From an uncultured Lachnospiraceae bacterium (GTDB lineage: Bacteria > Bacillota > Clostridia > Lachnospirales > Lachnospiraceae): DNA of 64,000 nt. The notes below the pieces were generated by a model. That model was not told where the DNA came from. It was given only the letters and a program-made list of their open reading frames with translations, and ran no database searches. Of this stretch, positions 45,070 to 53,886 are shown piece after piece. Numbering within the stretch: position 1 is the stretch's first letter; every line of letters starts with the position of its first letter. Location of the stretch: the NCBI GenBank assembly GCA_951802115.1, contig CATOPL010000018.1, forward strand, positions 1 to 64,000, read 5' to 3'. The translations under genes and the position numbers were made by a program.

Positions 45070-46353
45070 TTAACAGTGTTTTTCAAAATATTTGTGCATA
45101 GTGTCCAATGTAAAACGAAGGTGTTCTTCTGTATGTGCAGCAGAAAGAAACATTGCTTCAAACTGAGACGGAGCAATATAAATCCCATGTTCCAGCATAT
45201 GGCTGAAATAGCTGCAAAATGCCGCTGTGTCTGATTTTTTTGCACTGGTATAGTCTGTCACCGCTTCCGGCGTAAAAAACATGCAGCCAAGAGAGCCGGC
45301 GGCATTTACCTGGCAGGACAGATTCAGCTCCCTGCACATGGCTTTCATACCGCCATAAAGTAATTCTCCTTTTTCCTGAAGCTGTTTATACACTTCTGGA
45401 TGCTCATTCAGATACGTAAGCTGTGCAAGTCCTGCCGCCATGGCTACCGGATTGCCGCTCAGAGTTCCGGCCTGGTAAACGCTTCCCACCGGAGCCACTA
45501 CTTCCATAATCTCACGCTTTCCGCCGTAAGCGCCCACCGGCATACCGCCGCCGATGATCTTTCCGTAGGTGGTCAGATCCGCCCGGATTCCAAAATACTC
45601 CTGAGCGCCAGCCCGCGCCAGCCTGAAGCCTGTTATGACTTCATCAAAAATCAATACTGTTCCGTTTTCCGTACAGAGCGCCCGCAGCTTTTCCAGAAAT
45701 CCTTTTTCCGGAAGCACTACCCCCATATTGGCGCCTATCGGTTCGATGATCACCGCTGCAATCTCCCTGCCGCAGGCATCAAACAGTTTTTCCACACCGG
45801 AAATATCATTATACCCTGCCAGAAGCGTATCCTGCGTACATCCTTTGGGAACTCCGGAACTGTCCGGAATACCCGCTGTCATTACACCGGATCCGGCTTT
45901 TACCAGCATTGCATCGCAATGTCCGTGATAGCAGCCCTCAAATTTTATAATTTTATCCCTACCTGTATAGCCTCTGGCAGCACGAACAGCGCTCATCACA
46001 GCTTCCGTACCGGAATTCACCATACGCACCATTTCCACGGACGGCACCATACTGCAGATCAGTCCGGCCATATCTACTTCCGCTTCCGTCGCCGCCCCAA
46101 AGCTCAGACCCTTCTGACAGGCCTCGCTCACTTTTTCAAGAACCATCGGATTCGCATGACCGAGGATCATCGGCCCCCAGGAACCTATATAATCAAGATA
46201 ACGGTTACCGTCCGCATCCGTCAGATATGCGCCTTCTGCAGAAGCGATAAACCGGGGTGTCATACCGACCGAGCCGAACGCGCGGACCGGAGAATTCACA
46301 CCGCCGGGAATCTTTGTGACAGCCTCCCTGAAAAGCTCTTCTGATTTTGTCAT
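45070..46353 (-). CDS. hemL: glutamate-1-semialdehyde 2,1-aminomutase
   Basis: A 427-residue PLP enzyme forming 5-aminolevulinate from glutamate-1-semialdehyde. The PLP lysine lies in TTYGKIIGGGMPVGAYGG; also visible are GGVNSPVRAFGSVG, RMVNSGTEAVMSAVRAAR and KFEGCYHGHCD. Its start overlaps the hemB stop (TAATG). It is the last gene of a short tetrapyrrole operon; hemA and hemC are not in the window. Confidence 0.96.
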   Translation of the reverse strand: MTKSEELFREAVTKIPGGVNSPVRAFGSVGMTPRFIASAEGAYLTDADGNRYLDYIGSWGPMILGHANPMVLEKVSEACQKGLSFGAATEAEVDMAGLICSMVPSVEMVRMVNSGTEAVMSAVRAARGYTGRDKIIKFEGCYHGHCDAMLVKAGSGVMTAGIPDSSGVPKGCTQDTLLAGYNDISGVEKLFDACGREIAAVIIEPIGANMGVVLPEKGFLEKLRALCTENGTVLIFDEVITGFRLARAGAQEYFGIRADLTTYGKIIGGGMPVGAYGGKREIMEVVAPVGSVYQAGTLSGNPVAMAAGLAQLTYLNEHPEVYKQLQEKGELLYGGMKAMCRELNLSCQVNAAGSLGCMFFTPEAVTDYTSAKKSDTAAFCSYFSHMLEHGIYIAPSQFEAMFLSAAHTEEHLRFTLDTMHKYFEKHC

Positions 46354-47336
46354 TAGCCAATCCTCCCTTCATCCATAAAATATGCCAGTTCTTTCGCATA
46401 ATACGTCATATAAATATCTACGCCGGCACGGTATGCACAGGCGGCCATCTCGCACAGTATCGAAGCCTCATCCACATATCCCAGCTTTGCTGCTGCCTTT
46501 ACCATCGCATATTCTCCGCTGACACTGTATGCTGCCATGGGAACGTCGGTTGCATCCTTGATCTCCCGCACCATATCCAGATAGGACATCGCCGGCTTTA
46601 CCATAATAATATCTGCCCCTTCTTCAATATCCAGAAGCGCTTCTTTCATACCTTCCCGCCGGTTATGATAATCCATCTGGTAGCTTTTTCGGTCTCCGAA
46701 AGCCGGCGCACTGCCGGCAGCGTCCCGGAACGGACCATAAAATGCCGAAGCATATTTTACCGCATAGGACATGATCGGAATTGTCAAAAATCCATTTCGG
46801 TCAAGTCCCTCACGAATAGCACCTATATGTCCGTCCATCATATCAGAAGGCGCGACCATATCCGCGCCGGCCTGTACCTGAGATACGGCAATGCGGGAAA
46901 GCTTTTCCAGCGTCAGGTCGTTATCCACGTATTCTCCTCTGAGGATCCCGCAGTGGCCATGGCTGGTATACTCGCACATACAGACATCCCCGATATAGAA
47001 CAGATCCGGAACCTCTTTCTTTGCTTTTTCCAGTGCTTTCTGGATGATCCCGTCACATGCATAGGCGCCGCTCCCTTTCTCATCCTTATGATCCGGAATA
47101 CCAAACAGCATGATAGTTCCCACTCCGGCATCGGCCATCTCGTTCAGGATCTCCGGCATCCGGTCTACACTGTACCGAAACTGACCGGGCATTGTCGGGA
47201 TCTCTTCCTTGATATTCTCCCCTTCTTTTACAAACATGGGATACACAAGAGAACTTTTATCCATCCGTGTTTCCCGCACCATTTTCCGCAGATTTGCCGT
47301 TGTCCGAAGTCTTCTCGGCCTGATCGTCATATCCAT
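46353..47336 (-). CDS. hemB: porphobilinogen synthase
   Basis: A 327-residue enzyme condensing two 5-aminolevulinates. The two active-site lysines lie in MSYAVKYASAFYGPFR and ADIIMVKPAMSYLD, and the metal-site cysteines in CMCEYTSHGHCG. The N-terminus IRPRRLRTTANLRKMVRETR is canonical, so the start at 47336 is firm even though it lies 80 bases inside the upstream siroheme gene. Confidence 0.96.
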   Translation of the reverse strand: MDMTIRPRRLRTTANLRKMVRETRMDKSSLVYPMFVKEGENIKEEIPTMPGQFRYSVDRMPEILNEMADAGVGTIMLFGIPDHKDEKGSGAYACDGIIQKALEKAKKEVPDLFYIGDVCMCEYTSHGHCGILRGEYVDNDLTLEKLSRIAVSQVQAGADMVAPSDMMDGHIGAIREGLDRNGFLTIPIMSYAVKYASAFYGPFRDAAGSAPAFGDRKSYQMDYHNRREGMKEALLDIEEGADIIMVKPAMSYLDMVREIKDATDVPMAAYSVSGEYAMVKAAAKLGYVDEASILCEMAACAYRAGVDIYMTYYAKELAYFMDEGRIG

Positions 47337-47790
47337 CTTCTTCTACCTCTTTTCTTATTCTGTCTGTCCATTTTTTAGCCAGGCAATGGTCGTGTCCGCC
47401 GGCATTGATGCCGATGACCAGTTCCCCTTTTGATGCTATGCCCGGAAAGTGAAAATCACAGTGTTCCTGATTGCTGCACACATTGACCAGAATCCCCTTT
47501 TCCCGACATTCCAGATAAATTTTTTCATTTACAGCAGCGTTATCCGTTGCCGCCAGCACCATAAAGATATGCGGCGGAATACTACCGGGATGATAAGTTT
47601 CTTTTCGAAGCACAATCTTTCCTTCAGCAGCCGCCTTCTGAAACCATGGGTTCATTTTTGTCCCATAAACAGTCAGACGCGGAGAAAAAGCGCTCAGCGT
47701 CTCTGCTCTTCTGGCGGCGATTTTTCCCGCGCCAAATACATAAATCTCTCTCTCTGTGATGTCCAGAAAAACCGGAAATCGTTTCGCCAT
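47257..47790 (-). CDS. precorrin-2 dehydrogenase / siroheme synthase N-terminal type (Met8-like)
   Basis: A 177-residue protein with the NAD-binding VFGAGKIAARRAETL and the catalytic region FMVLAATDNAAVNEKI, then VNVCSNQEHCDFHFPGI. It oxidises precorrin-2 to sirohydrochlorin and may insert iron. Start 47790 follows GGAGG; an upstream extension to 47892 is not supported. The last 30 residues are a low-complexity acidic tail that overlaps hemB by 80 bases, an unusually long overlap, possibly left by a deletion of intervening hem genes. Confidence 0.85.
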   Translation of the reverse strand: MAKRFPVFLDITEREIYVFGAGKIAARRAETLSAFSPRLTVYGTKMNPWFQKAAAEGKIVLRKETYHPGSIPPHIFMVLAATDNAAVNEKIYLECREKGILVNVCSNQEHCDFHFPGIASKGELVIGINAGGHDHCLAKKWTDRIRKEVEEDGYDDQAEKTSDNGKSAENGAGNTDG

Positions 47791-47924
47791 CCTCCATCCT
47801 CCGTATCTGATTGCATCAGCCATATTTTTTCCAAAATCTGCCGTCCTGCTTTCAACAACTCCTATTATAATTTTTTTTGAGCTGATGGACAATAGGATTC
47901 TTCATTTTGTTTCCTTTTTTCATG

Positions 47925-47974
47925 GTTTTTGATATAAACAGCCGCCAATTCGGACACCTGTCATGAACAGTTGT
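47925..47974. repeat. solo end of the palindromic element family
   Basis: GTTTTTGATATAAACAGCCG and the following bases match the left end of the 38313-38542 element at about 33 of the first 40 positions, continuing through TCATGAACA. No second end was found nearby. It is probably the remnant of a mobile element. The 388-base gap 47791-48178 otherwise holds only a hairpin at 48081. Confidence 0.55.
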
Positions 47975-48080
47975 TCGTTTCAGACAAGCAATCAGGATTA
48001 TTCCCGCTTACGTGGGTCCCTCCTCATTACAGGGGATGCGGAGCCACCTGGAACCGGCATCCAAGAGTATTACCGCACAC

Positions 48081-48118
48081 AAAAAGGAGCCTCGACTTCT
48101 GTCAGTCAAAGTTCCTTT
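48081..48118 (-). terminator. terminator after the broken dehydrogenase
   Basis: A 15-bp imperfect stem (48083-48097 with 48104-48118) is followed on the minus strand by TTTTTGTG. It lies 61 bases past the pseudogene's stop, where the intact gene would have needed it. Confidence 0.6.
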
Positions 48119-48178
48119 CATCCGTTCTGTTTTATTCCTTCTGACTTTTCTGAACCACGCATCATAAGACAGATCCGG

Positions 48179-48578
48179 TCAGATTACTCCCATAATTTTC
48201 ACATAATCCTCCGTCTTATCCCTCATAATGTGAAATCCTTTATCCAGATCTTTTATAAGCAGTCTGTGCGTAATCAGATCGGATGGCCGGACTTTTTTCT
48301 CTGTCAGACGTTTCCGTACGTAATTCCGGTCGTCCTCCGGTTTATGTAAAAATGCAGAATTCCAGCTTCCGGTTACGGTCAGCGCCTTTGTCCTCTGTAT
48401 GCTCCATAATCCATTGCATGACATTTTGTTTGCTGCTGTCACAGTAATTGTCCTTTTGAATTCCCAATCCCAGATTCCTCTGCCGCTGAATTTCTTTGTT
48501 TCCGATCACCAGAAGCTTCTTCGCGCCGGCTTCCATCAAAAACATCACCAGAAGCATACCAATCGTTCCCAAACCACA
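48179..48578 (-). pseudogene. zinc-dependent alcohol/polyol dehydrogenase remnant
   Basis: Two frames carry consecutive parts of one medium-chain dehydrogenase. The first, from about 48578 to 48381, is the Rossmann core (CGLGTIGMLLVMFLMEAGAK to EHTEDKGAD). The second, from about 48381 to 48179, is the C-terminus (LTVTGSWNSAF to DKTEDYVKIM). About 45 residues between them are deleted and the frame is shifted. The N-terminal catalytic half with its zinc ligands is missing, replaced by a serine recombinase fragment. The closest family is galactitol-1-phosphate/sorbitol dehydrogenase-like. Non-functional. Confidence 0.85.
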
Positions 48579-48580
48579 TA

Positions 48581-48796
48581 CTTTCTGCCCAGACGGTCAA
48601 TGCTCTTTACATAAAGAGTTCCTGCATTCAGTTATTTCAGCAGCTTCTGGTACATGGGACGCTGAAAATCTCTGCCGGAAAGCTTATCCATATAGATATT
48701 CTCCTTCGGAATCTGCATTTCCTTCAACGCCCGCATTTGCCGGTCCTCATTCTGTTCTTTTGTACTGACACGTACATATCCAGATTGTTCTGTCAT
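48581..48796 (-). pseudogene. serine recombinase (resolvase) N-terminal remnant
   Basis: The start MTEQSGYVRVSTKEQNEDRQ is typical of small serine recombinases, with the nucleophile serine in YVRVST and an AAGGAGA upstream of the ATG at 48796. After KLLK there is a TAA stop at 48632-48634, beyond which homology continues in the same frame (TLYVKSIDRLGR) and then breaks at about 48581, where dehydrogenase sequence begins. It thus has a nonsense mutation and a truncation, and its helix-turn-helix end is missing. It marks a past mobile element here. Confidence 0.85.
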
Positions 48797-48897
48797 CTTT
48801 GTTCTCCTTACGTTCATCTGAAATTTTTACCTGACTGCCGCAATCTTCCTGTACCATACAGTTTGTCCTGTTTCTGTCATTTTACCTGCATTTTTCT

Positions 48898-48960
48898 GGA
48901 GCGTGTTTGAGAATTGCTTTTCATGGACTGTACTGACGACAGAAATAAAATTTCAGACAT
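48898..48960 (+). repeat. short interspersed repeat (copy B)
   Basis: GGAGCGTGTTTGAGAATTGC at 48898 matches the left ends of copies A and C, and the segment closes with AATTTCAGACAT, resembling the right end of copy A before diverging. It lies in the 357-base gap 48797-49153, which also contains the operator-like dyads at 49040-49102 and nothing else recognised. Confidence 0.55.
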
Positions 48961-49039
48961 ACTTTGTCCTCTGTACAGAAATTAAAAATCTTTTCAAAAA
49001 GTGATTGACAGTAACCTGATTTCTGTGTATATTTAATTC

Positions 49040-49102
49040 GTTTAGTTTTATTAAACTTTTTGTTAAGTGTGGCGTATGCACTTTGGTTTAGTATAATTAA
49101 AC
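49040..49102. promoter_or_regulatory. two 17-bp operator dyads overlapping a TATAAT
   Basis: GTTTAGTTTTATTAAAC (49040-49056) and GTTTAGTATAATTAAAC (49086-49102) share the palindrome GTTTA-n7-TAAAC, 46 bases apart. The second contains a perfect TATAAT (49092-49097) 52 bases before the regulator's start. Binding there would block the promoter, so autoregulation by the downstream XRE-cupin protein is likely. The -35 region is weak. Confidence 0.65.
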
Positions 49103-49153
49103 TTTCAGTTTTTAATCACGCAGATCACCAAACAACGGAGGACTCTTTAAACC

Positions 49154-49693
49154 ATGAACATTGGACCAAAGATCAAAGAACTCCGCGTCATGAAAGGACT
49201 GACTCAGGAAGAACTGGCAGACCGCAGCGAACTGTCCAAAGGCTTTATCTCTCAGCTGGAACGGGATCTGACTTCTCCGTCCATTGCTACGCTGGTGGAT
49301 ATTTTAAACAGCCTCGGTACGAATCTGAAAGACTTTTTCAGCGATGACAGTGACGAACAGATTGTCTTTCATGATGCAGATTACTGTGAAAAATACGATG
49401 CAGAGCTGAAAAACCGAATCGAATGGATCATTCCAAACGCCCAGAAGAATGCCATGGAACCTATTCGCGTCACACTTGAGGCAGGCGGCTCTACTTATCC
49501 GGATACCCCCCACGAAGGAGAGGAATTCGGCTATGTACTTCAGGGAACGATCACGATTCACCTGGGCGGAAAGCTTTTTAAAGCGAAAAAAGGAGAATCG
49601 TTTTATTTCACTCCATCCGCCAGTCATTATATTACGGCCAGTGAGAAAAGCGACGCTGTATTTTTGTGGATCAGCACTCCGCCTAATTTTTAA
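49154..49693 (+). CDS. XRE-cupin transcriptional regulator of polyamine uptake
   Basis: A 179-residue regulator with an N-terminal XRE helix-turn-helix (KELRVMKGLTQEELADRSEL, SKGFISQLERD) and a C-terminal cupin (EGEEFGYVLQGTITIHLGG, GESFYFTPSASHYI), the PuuR-like arrangement in which the cupin senses a small molecule. It lies directly upstream of potABCD in the same direction, with 126 bases between, so it probably controls polyamine import. Two dyads in its own promoter are candidate operators. Confidence 0.9.
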   Translation: MNIGPKIKELRVMKGLTQEELADRSELSKGFISQLERDLTSPSIATLVDILNSLGTNLKDFFSDDSDEQIVFHDADYCEKYDAELKNRIEWIIPNAQKNAMEPIRVTLEAGGSTYPDTPHEGEEFGYVLQGTITIHLGGKLFKAKKGESFYFTPSASHYITASEKSDAVFLWISTPPNF

Positions 49694-49819
49694 ACGCACT
49701 GTAAAAAAACAGACTGTCCGGCCATATGCAAATCTGCTCCGAAACATAAACCGGATCAAAGGCATGGCCTGTGTATTTAAAAAGGAACAGCTGTAAAATT
49801 ACAATCAGGAGGACGGATT

Positions 49820-50893
49820 ATGGGCAACAAACTAATTGAGCTGCAGCACATCTCAAAAATTTACGATGGACATAAGGTTCTGGACGATTTGAACCTGTAT
49901 TTTAATGAAAATAAATTTCTGACCCTTTTAGGCCCGAGCGGCTGCGGAAAAACAACAACGCTCCGAATACTGGGCGGATTCGAGATGCCGGATGAAGGGC
50001 ATGTGATTTTCAGCGGTGAGGATATCACCTCACTTCCGCCTAATAAACGGCAGCTGAACACAGTATTTCAGAAATACGCATTGTTCACACATATGAATAT
50101 TGCTGAAAATATTGCTTTCGGTCTGAAAATCAGCGGCAAAAGCAAAACATATATTGAAGACAAGATCAAATATGCACTGAAACTCGTCAATCTGGACGGA
50201 TATGAAAAGCGAATGCCGGATTCTTTAAGCGGAGGCCAGCAGCAACGGATCGCTATCGCACGCGCTATAGTCAACGAACCGAAAGTCCTGCTCTTGGATG
50301 AACCTCTCGGAGCACTGGATCTGAAGCTGCGTCAGGAGATGCAATATGAACTGATCCGCATGAAAAATGAACTGGGCATTACATTCATCTATGTAACACA
50401 TGATCAGGAAGAAGCCCTTACGATGTCCGACACGATTGTAGTTATGAATCAGGGCTATATTCAGCAGATCGGTACTCCGGAAGACATCTATAACGAACCG
50501 ACCAACGCTTTTGTAGCTGACTTTATCGGTGACAGCAATATTTTCCCCGGTATCATGCTGGAAGATAAGGTGGTGGAGATTTTCGGCGTCATTTTCCCCT
50601 GTGTAGATACCGGCTTCGGCCATAACCGGCCGGTAGATGTGGTAATCCGTCCTGAGGACGTGGAGCTTGGCGCTCCAGGAGCCGGAACAGTGGACGGTGT
50701 TGTATCCCATCTGATTTTTAAGGGCGTTCATTATGAAATGGAGGTTACCGCCTGCGGACAGGAATGGCTGGTACAAAGTACCAGAATGTATCCCGTCGGT
50801 GAACATGTTAGCATATCGGTAGATCCGTTCAATATTCAGATTATGAATAAACCAGAATCAGAAGATGAGGAGGCTGTGGTACTGGATGTATAA
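49820..50893 (+). CDS. potA: spermidine/putrescine ABC transporter ATPase PotA
   Basis: A 357-residue ATPase with Walker [14 protein letters not shown]-loop, signature [14 protein letters not shown], Walker [12 protein letters not shown] and the H-loop THDQEEA, followed by a TOBE regulatory domain from about residue 275. AGGAGG precedes the start. It energises import through PotB and PotC. Its end overlaps the potB start. Confidence 0.95.
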   Translation: MGNKLIELQHISKIYDGHKVLDDLNLYFNENKFLTLLGPSGCGKTTTLRILGGFEMPDEGHVIFSGEDITSLPPNKRQLNTVFQKYALFTHMNIAENIAFGLKISGKSKTYIEDKIKYALKLVNLDGYEKRMPDSLSGGQQQRIAIARAIVNEPKVLLLDEPLGALDLKLRQEMQYELIRMKNELGITFIYVTHDQEEALTMSDTIVVMNQGYIQQIGTPEDIYNEPTNAFVADFIGDSNIFPGIMLEDKVVEIFGVIFPCVDTGFGHNRPVDVVIRPEDVELGAPGAGTVDGVVSHLIFKGVHYEMEVTACGQEWLVQSTRMYPVGEHVSISVDPFNIQIMNKPESEDEEAVVLDV

Positions 50894-51695
50894 AAAATCT
50901 CTTTCCTGTCCGTTTCTGATATGGGCAGCTGCATTTATCATCATCCCCCTTCTGTTCATTATGTATTATGGACTGACCGACAAAAGCGGAAGCTTTACCA
51001 TGGCAAACCTGATGGCTGTTGCCACAGCAGAACATTCCAAGGCGCTGTTCCTCTCCCTGGGACTTTCACTTTTAAGCACGGTCATCTGTCTGATACTCGC
51101 TTATCCGCTTGCACTGATACTCTCCGGAAGCAGGCTTGGAAAATCCGGATTTGTCATTTTTCTGTTCATTCTTCCCATGTGGATGAATTTTCTGCTTCGG
51201 ACCCTTGCATGGGTTGTTCTTCTGGATACCAATGGTGTTCTGGATACCATACTCAAATTTTTCGGACTGAAGGGCATGAAGATCATCAATACGCCTGCAG
51301 CGATCGTATTCGGCATGGTCTATGATTTCCTACCGTTTATGATCCTGCCTATATACAATGTTGTTTCCAAAATCGATGTCAACGTGATCAATGCCGCCAG
51401 AGATCTTGGAGCCAACAGTTTTCAGACTCTCTATAAAGTGATCTTTCCTTTAAGCCTTCCGGGCGTTGTCAGCGGAATTACCATGGTGTTTGTGCCTTCA
51501 CTGACTACTTTTGTCATCTCTACCCTGCTCGGCGGCGGAAAGATTCTGCTCATTGGAAATGTGATTGAACAGGAATTTATGAAAGGCACAAGCTGGCACA
51601 TAGGAAGCGGACTTTCCCTTGTACTCATGCTTTTTATTATTGTCAGCATGATCCTGTCCTCCAAATACGATCACGGGGAGGGAAATGTATTATGA
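50886..51695 (+). CDS. potB: polyamine ABC transporter permease PotB
   Basis: A 269-residue inner-membrane permease with about six helices and the EAA-like coupling loop [21 protein letters not shown] that contacts PotA. The ATG at 50886 overlaps the potA end by 8 bases and has GAGGAGG upstream; an ATG at 50865 is also in frame but lacks a site. It pairs with PotC. Confidence 0.93.
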   Translation: MYKKSLSCPFLIWAAAFIIIPLLFIMYYGLTDKSGSFTMANLMAVATAEHSKALFLSLGLSLLSTVICLILAYPLALILSGSRLGKSGFVIFLFILPMWMNFLLRTLAWVVLLDTNGVLDTILKFFGLKGMKIINTPAAIVFGMVYDFLPFMILPIYNVVSKIDVNVINAARDLGANSFQTLYKVIFPLSLPGVVSGITMVFVPSLTTFVISTLLGGGKILLIGNVIEQEFMKGTSWHIGSGLSLVLMLFIIVSMILSSKYDHGEGNVL

Positions 51696-52504
51696 TGAAA
51701 AAATTAGGCCGGCGTTTTTATCTGTTTCTGATTATACTGTTCCTCTATGCACCGATCGGCACTTTAATGGTTTTATCCTTTAATGACTCCAGGACTTCCG
51801 TTAAATGGGGTGGATTTTCCCTGAAATGGTATCAGCGTCTTTTTGAAAACGACACCATTCTGGCGGCTCTTGGCAATACGCTTCTGATCGCCGTATTGTC
51901 TGCCGCCATCGCGACATTACTTGGTACTTCCGCCTCCATTGCCATTCACCACATGAAGAAACGTCGTCAGAGCATCTGCATGAGTATAGTGAATATCCCC
52001 ATGCTGAACGCAGAAATTGTGACCGGTATCGCTTTTATGCTGCTGTTTATCTCTGCCGGCAACCTGTTGTCGATTTTCGGCATCCATTTTGAAATGGGCT
52101 TTGGCACAGTGCTGATCGGACATATTACGTTCAATCTTCCTTATGTAGTTTTAAGTGTGATGCCGAAATTAAAGCAGCTCAACATTTCCATGTATGAAGC
52201 TGCACTGGATCTGGGCGCCGGAGAAGGCCAGGCTTTTTTCCGTGTTGTACTGCCGGATATTATGCCGGGCGTACTTTCCGGATTCCTTCTGTCTTTTACC
52301 ATGTCTCTGGATGATTTTGTCATCACTCACTTTGTAAAAGGACTTGGCGCCGATACCCTTTCCACACTGATCTATTCAGAGCTCCGTAAGGGTATCAAGC
52401 CGGAGATGTATGCACTCTCCACAATCATGTTTCTCGCTGTCTTTCTTGTTCTGGTATTTGTAAACCTGAATCCGCGGGAACAGTCTGCCGCATACAGACA
52501 CTAA
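51692..52504 (+). CDS. potC: polyamine ABC transporter permease PotC
   Basis: A 270-residue permease with six hydrophobic segments, opening YLFLIILFLYAPIGTLMVLS and the coupling loop MYEAALDLGAGEGQAFFRVV. It overlaps the potB stop by four bases (ATGA) with GGGAGG upstream. Confidence 0.93.
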   Translation: MMKKLGRRFYLFLIILFLYAPIGTLMVLSFNDSRTSVKWGGFSLKWYQRLFENDTILAALGNTLLIAVLSAAIATLLGTSASIAIHHMKKRRQSICMSIVNIPMLNAEIVTGIAFMLLFISAGNLLSIFGIHFEMGFGTVLIGHITFNLPYVVLSVMPKLKQLNISMYEAALDLGAGEGQAFFRVVLPDIMPGVLSGFLLSFTMSLDDFVITHFVKGLGADTLSTLIYSELRKGIKPEMYALSTIMFLAVFLVLVFVNLNPREQSAAYRH

Positions 52505-52643
52505 AACGTATCCGCAGATTGTCTTTCAGGCTGTGAATCACTACCTGCCTGATTTAAACAAATATCAGAAATACTGAGATGATGAAAAGAATACTTTGTT
52601 GAACATCAACAGATCAATAAACGTACAATTAAGAGGTGTGATT

Positions 52644-53702
52644 ATGAAAAAAAGAATATTACTTATGTGCGGCTGCCTGGCTGCAGTCCTTCTGACCGCC
52701 GGCTGCAGCGGATCTTCTGCCGGAGAAAACGGAGAAGTAAATGTTTACAACTGGGGAGAATACATTGACGAAGACGTCATCGATATCTTTGAAGAAGAAA
52801 CAGGCATTAAAGTTAATTACAAGACGTTCGACACCAATGAAGATATGTATCCGATTATTGCCAACGGCGCAGCAGACTGGGATGTAGTCTGTCCATCTGA
52901 ATACATGATTCAAAAAATGCTGGACAATGATCTGCTTCTGGAAATTGATTTTGACAATGTACCCAACCTCTCCAACATTGACCCGATCTACATGAATACA
53001 GTTAAGGAATTTGATCCGGATGCATCTCATGCCGTTCCTTACCTGTGGGGAACGGTGGGTATTCTCTACAACGAAACGATGGTTGACGAGCCGATTACCG
53101 GATGGGACTGCCTGTGGAATGAAAAATATGCGGACAATATTGTCATGATGAATAATCCCCGCGACGTCTTCGCACCTGCGCTGATCTCCTGCGGATATTC
53201 GCTGAACTCCACCGACGATGGTGAGCTTGAAGAAGCTGCCGCTCTTCTGACGGAGCAGAAACCACTGGTACTGAAATACACAACCGACGAAGTACGGGAT
53301 ATGATGATTGGCGAAAAGGCGGCTATTGGTGTTATCTATTCCGGAGAGGCGACCATCTGTAAGGATGAAAATGAGAATCTGCAGTATGTGGTCCCGGAAG
53401 AAGGTTCTAATGTCTGGCTGGACTGCTGGGTCATCCCGACCACCTGTAAAAACAAAGAAAATGCGGAGAAATGGATTGACTTCCTCTGCCGCCCGGACAT
53501 TGCACTGAAAAATTTTGAATACATCTACTACTCTATTCCAAACTCCGCCGCTATCGAGATGATTGAGGACGAAGACATCCTCAACAATGAAGCGCTGTTC
53601 CCGGATACCGAAGTGCTCTCCCGCTGCGAGACATTCCATTACCTGGGAGAAGAAGCGGAAGAAAAATATAATAATCTGTGGAAACAGGTGCTTTCAGAAT
53701 AG
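52644..53702 (+). CDS. potD: polyamine-binding lipoprotein PotD
   Basis: A 352-residue extracellular solute-binding protein. The signal peptide ends in the lipobox LLTAGC, so the mature protein is anchored by a lipid-modified cysteine. The mature part begins EVNVYNWGEYIDEDVIDIF, typical of PotD/PotF. AGAGGTG precedes the start at 52644; a longer reading from 52596 is unsupported. A 139-base gap separates it from potC, without an obvious promoter. Confidence 0.93.
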   Translation: MKKRILLMCGCLAAVLLTAGCSGSSAGENGEVNVYNWGEYIDEDVIDIFEEETGIKVNYKTFDTNEDMYPIIANGAADWDVVCPSEYMIQKMLDNDLLLEIDFDNVPNLSNIDPIYMNTVKEFDPDASHAVPYLWGTVGILYNETMVDEPITGWDCLWNEKYADNIVMMNNPRDVFAPALISCGYSLNSTDDGELEEAAALLTEQKPLVLKYTTDEVRDMMIGEKAAIGVIYSGEATICKDENENLQYVVPEEGSNVWLDCWVIPTTCKNKENAEKWIDFLCRPDIALKNFEYIYYSIPNSAAIEMIEDEDILNNEALFPDTEVLSRCETFHYLGEEAEEKYNNLWKQVLSE

Positions 53703-53721
53703 TTCTGAACATAAACAATGA

Positions 53722-53753
53722 TACCCTCAGTGAACAGGGAGACCCTGAGGGTA
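53722..53753 (+). other. hairpin after potD
   Basis: Arms TACCCTCAG (53722-53730) and CTGAGGGTA (53745-53753) lie 20 bases after the potD stop. The T run expected of an intrinsic terminator is absent, so it may be a weak terminator or a 3' protective stem. Confidence 0.5.
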
Positions 53754-53784
53754 AAATTGATCTGATTACATTTGTGAACCGTTG

Positions 53785-53809
53785 GGAGCGTGTTTGAAAA
53801 TTGCTTTTT
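53785..53809 (+). repeat. short interspersed repeat (copy C, left end only)
   Basis: GGAGCGTGTTTGAAAATTGC continues in the same family as 48898 and 33337 (reverse). The inverted right end was not found. It lies about 75 bases upstream of the spoVAF start and may be part of that gene's promoter region. Confidence 0.5.
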
Positions 53810-53886
53810 GTGAGCTGATTTTCAGAAAATACGATTTTATACATGCAGAAGACCGCATCCGGACATAATAGTCCTGAGGTGATCAT

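Noticed and set aside
46347-47378. 343-codon open frame antisense to hemB
   Set aside because: It mirrors the real hemB gene, is rich in His and Arg as expected of an antisense frame, and matches no family.
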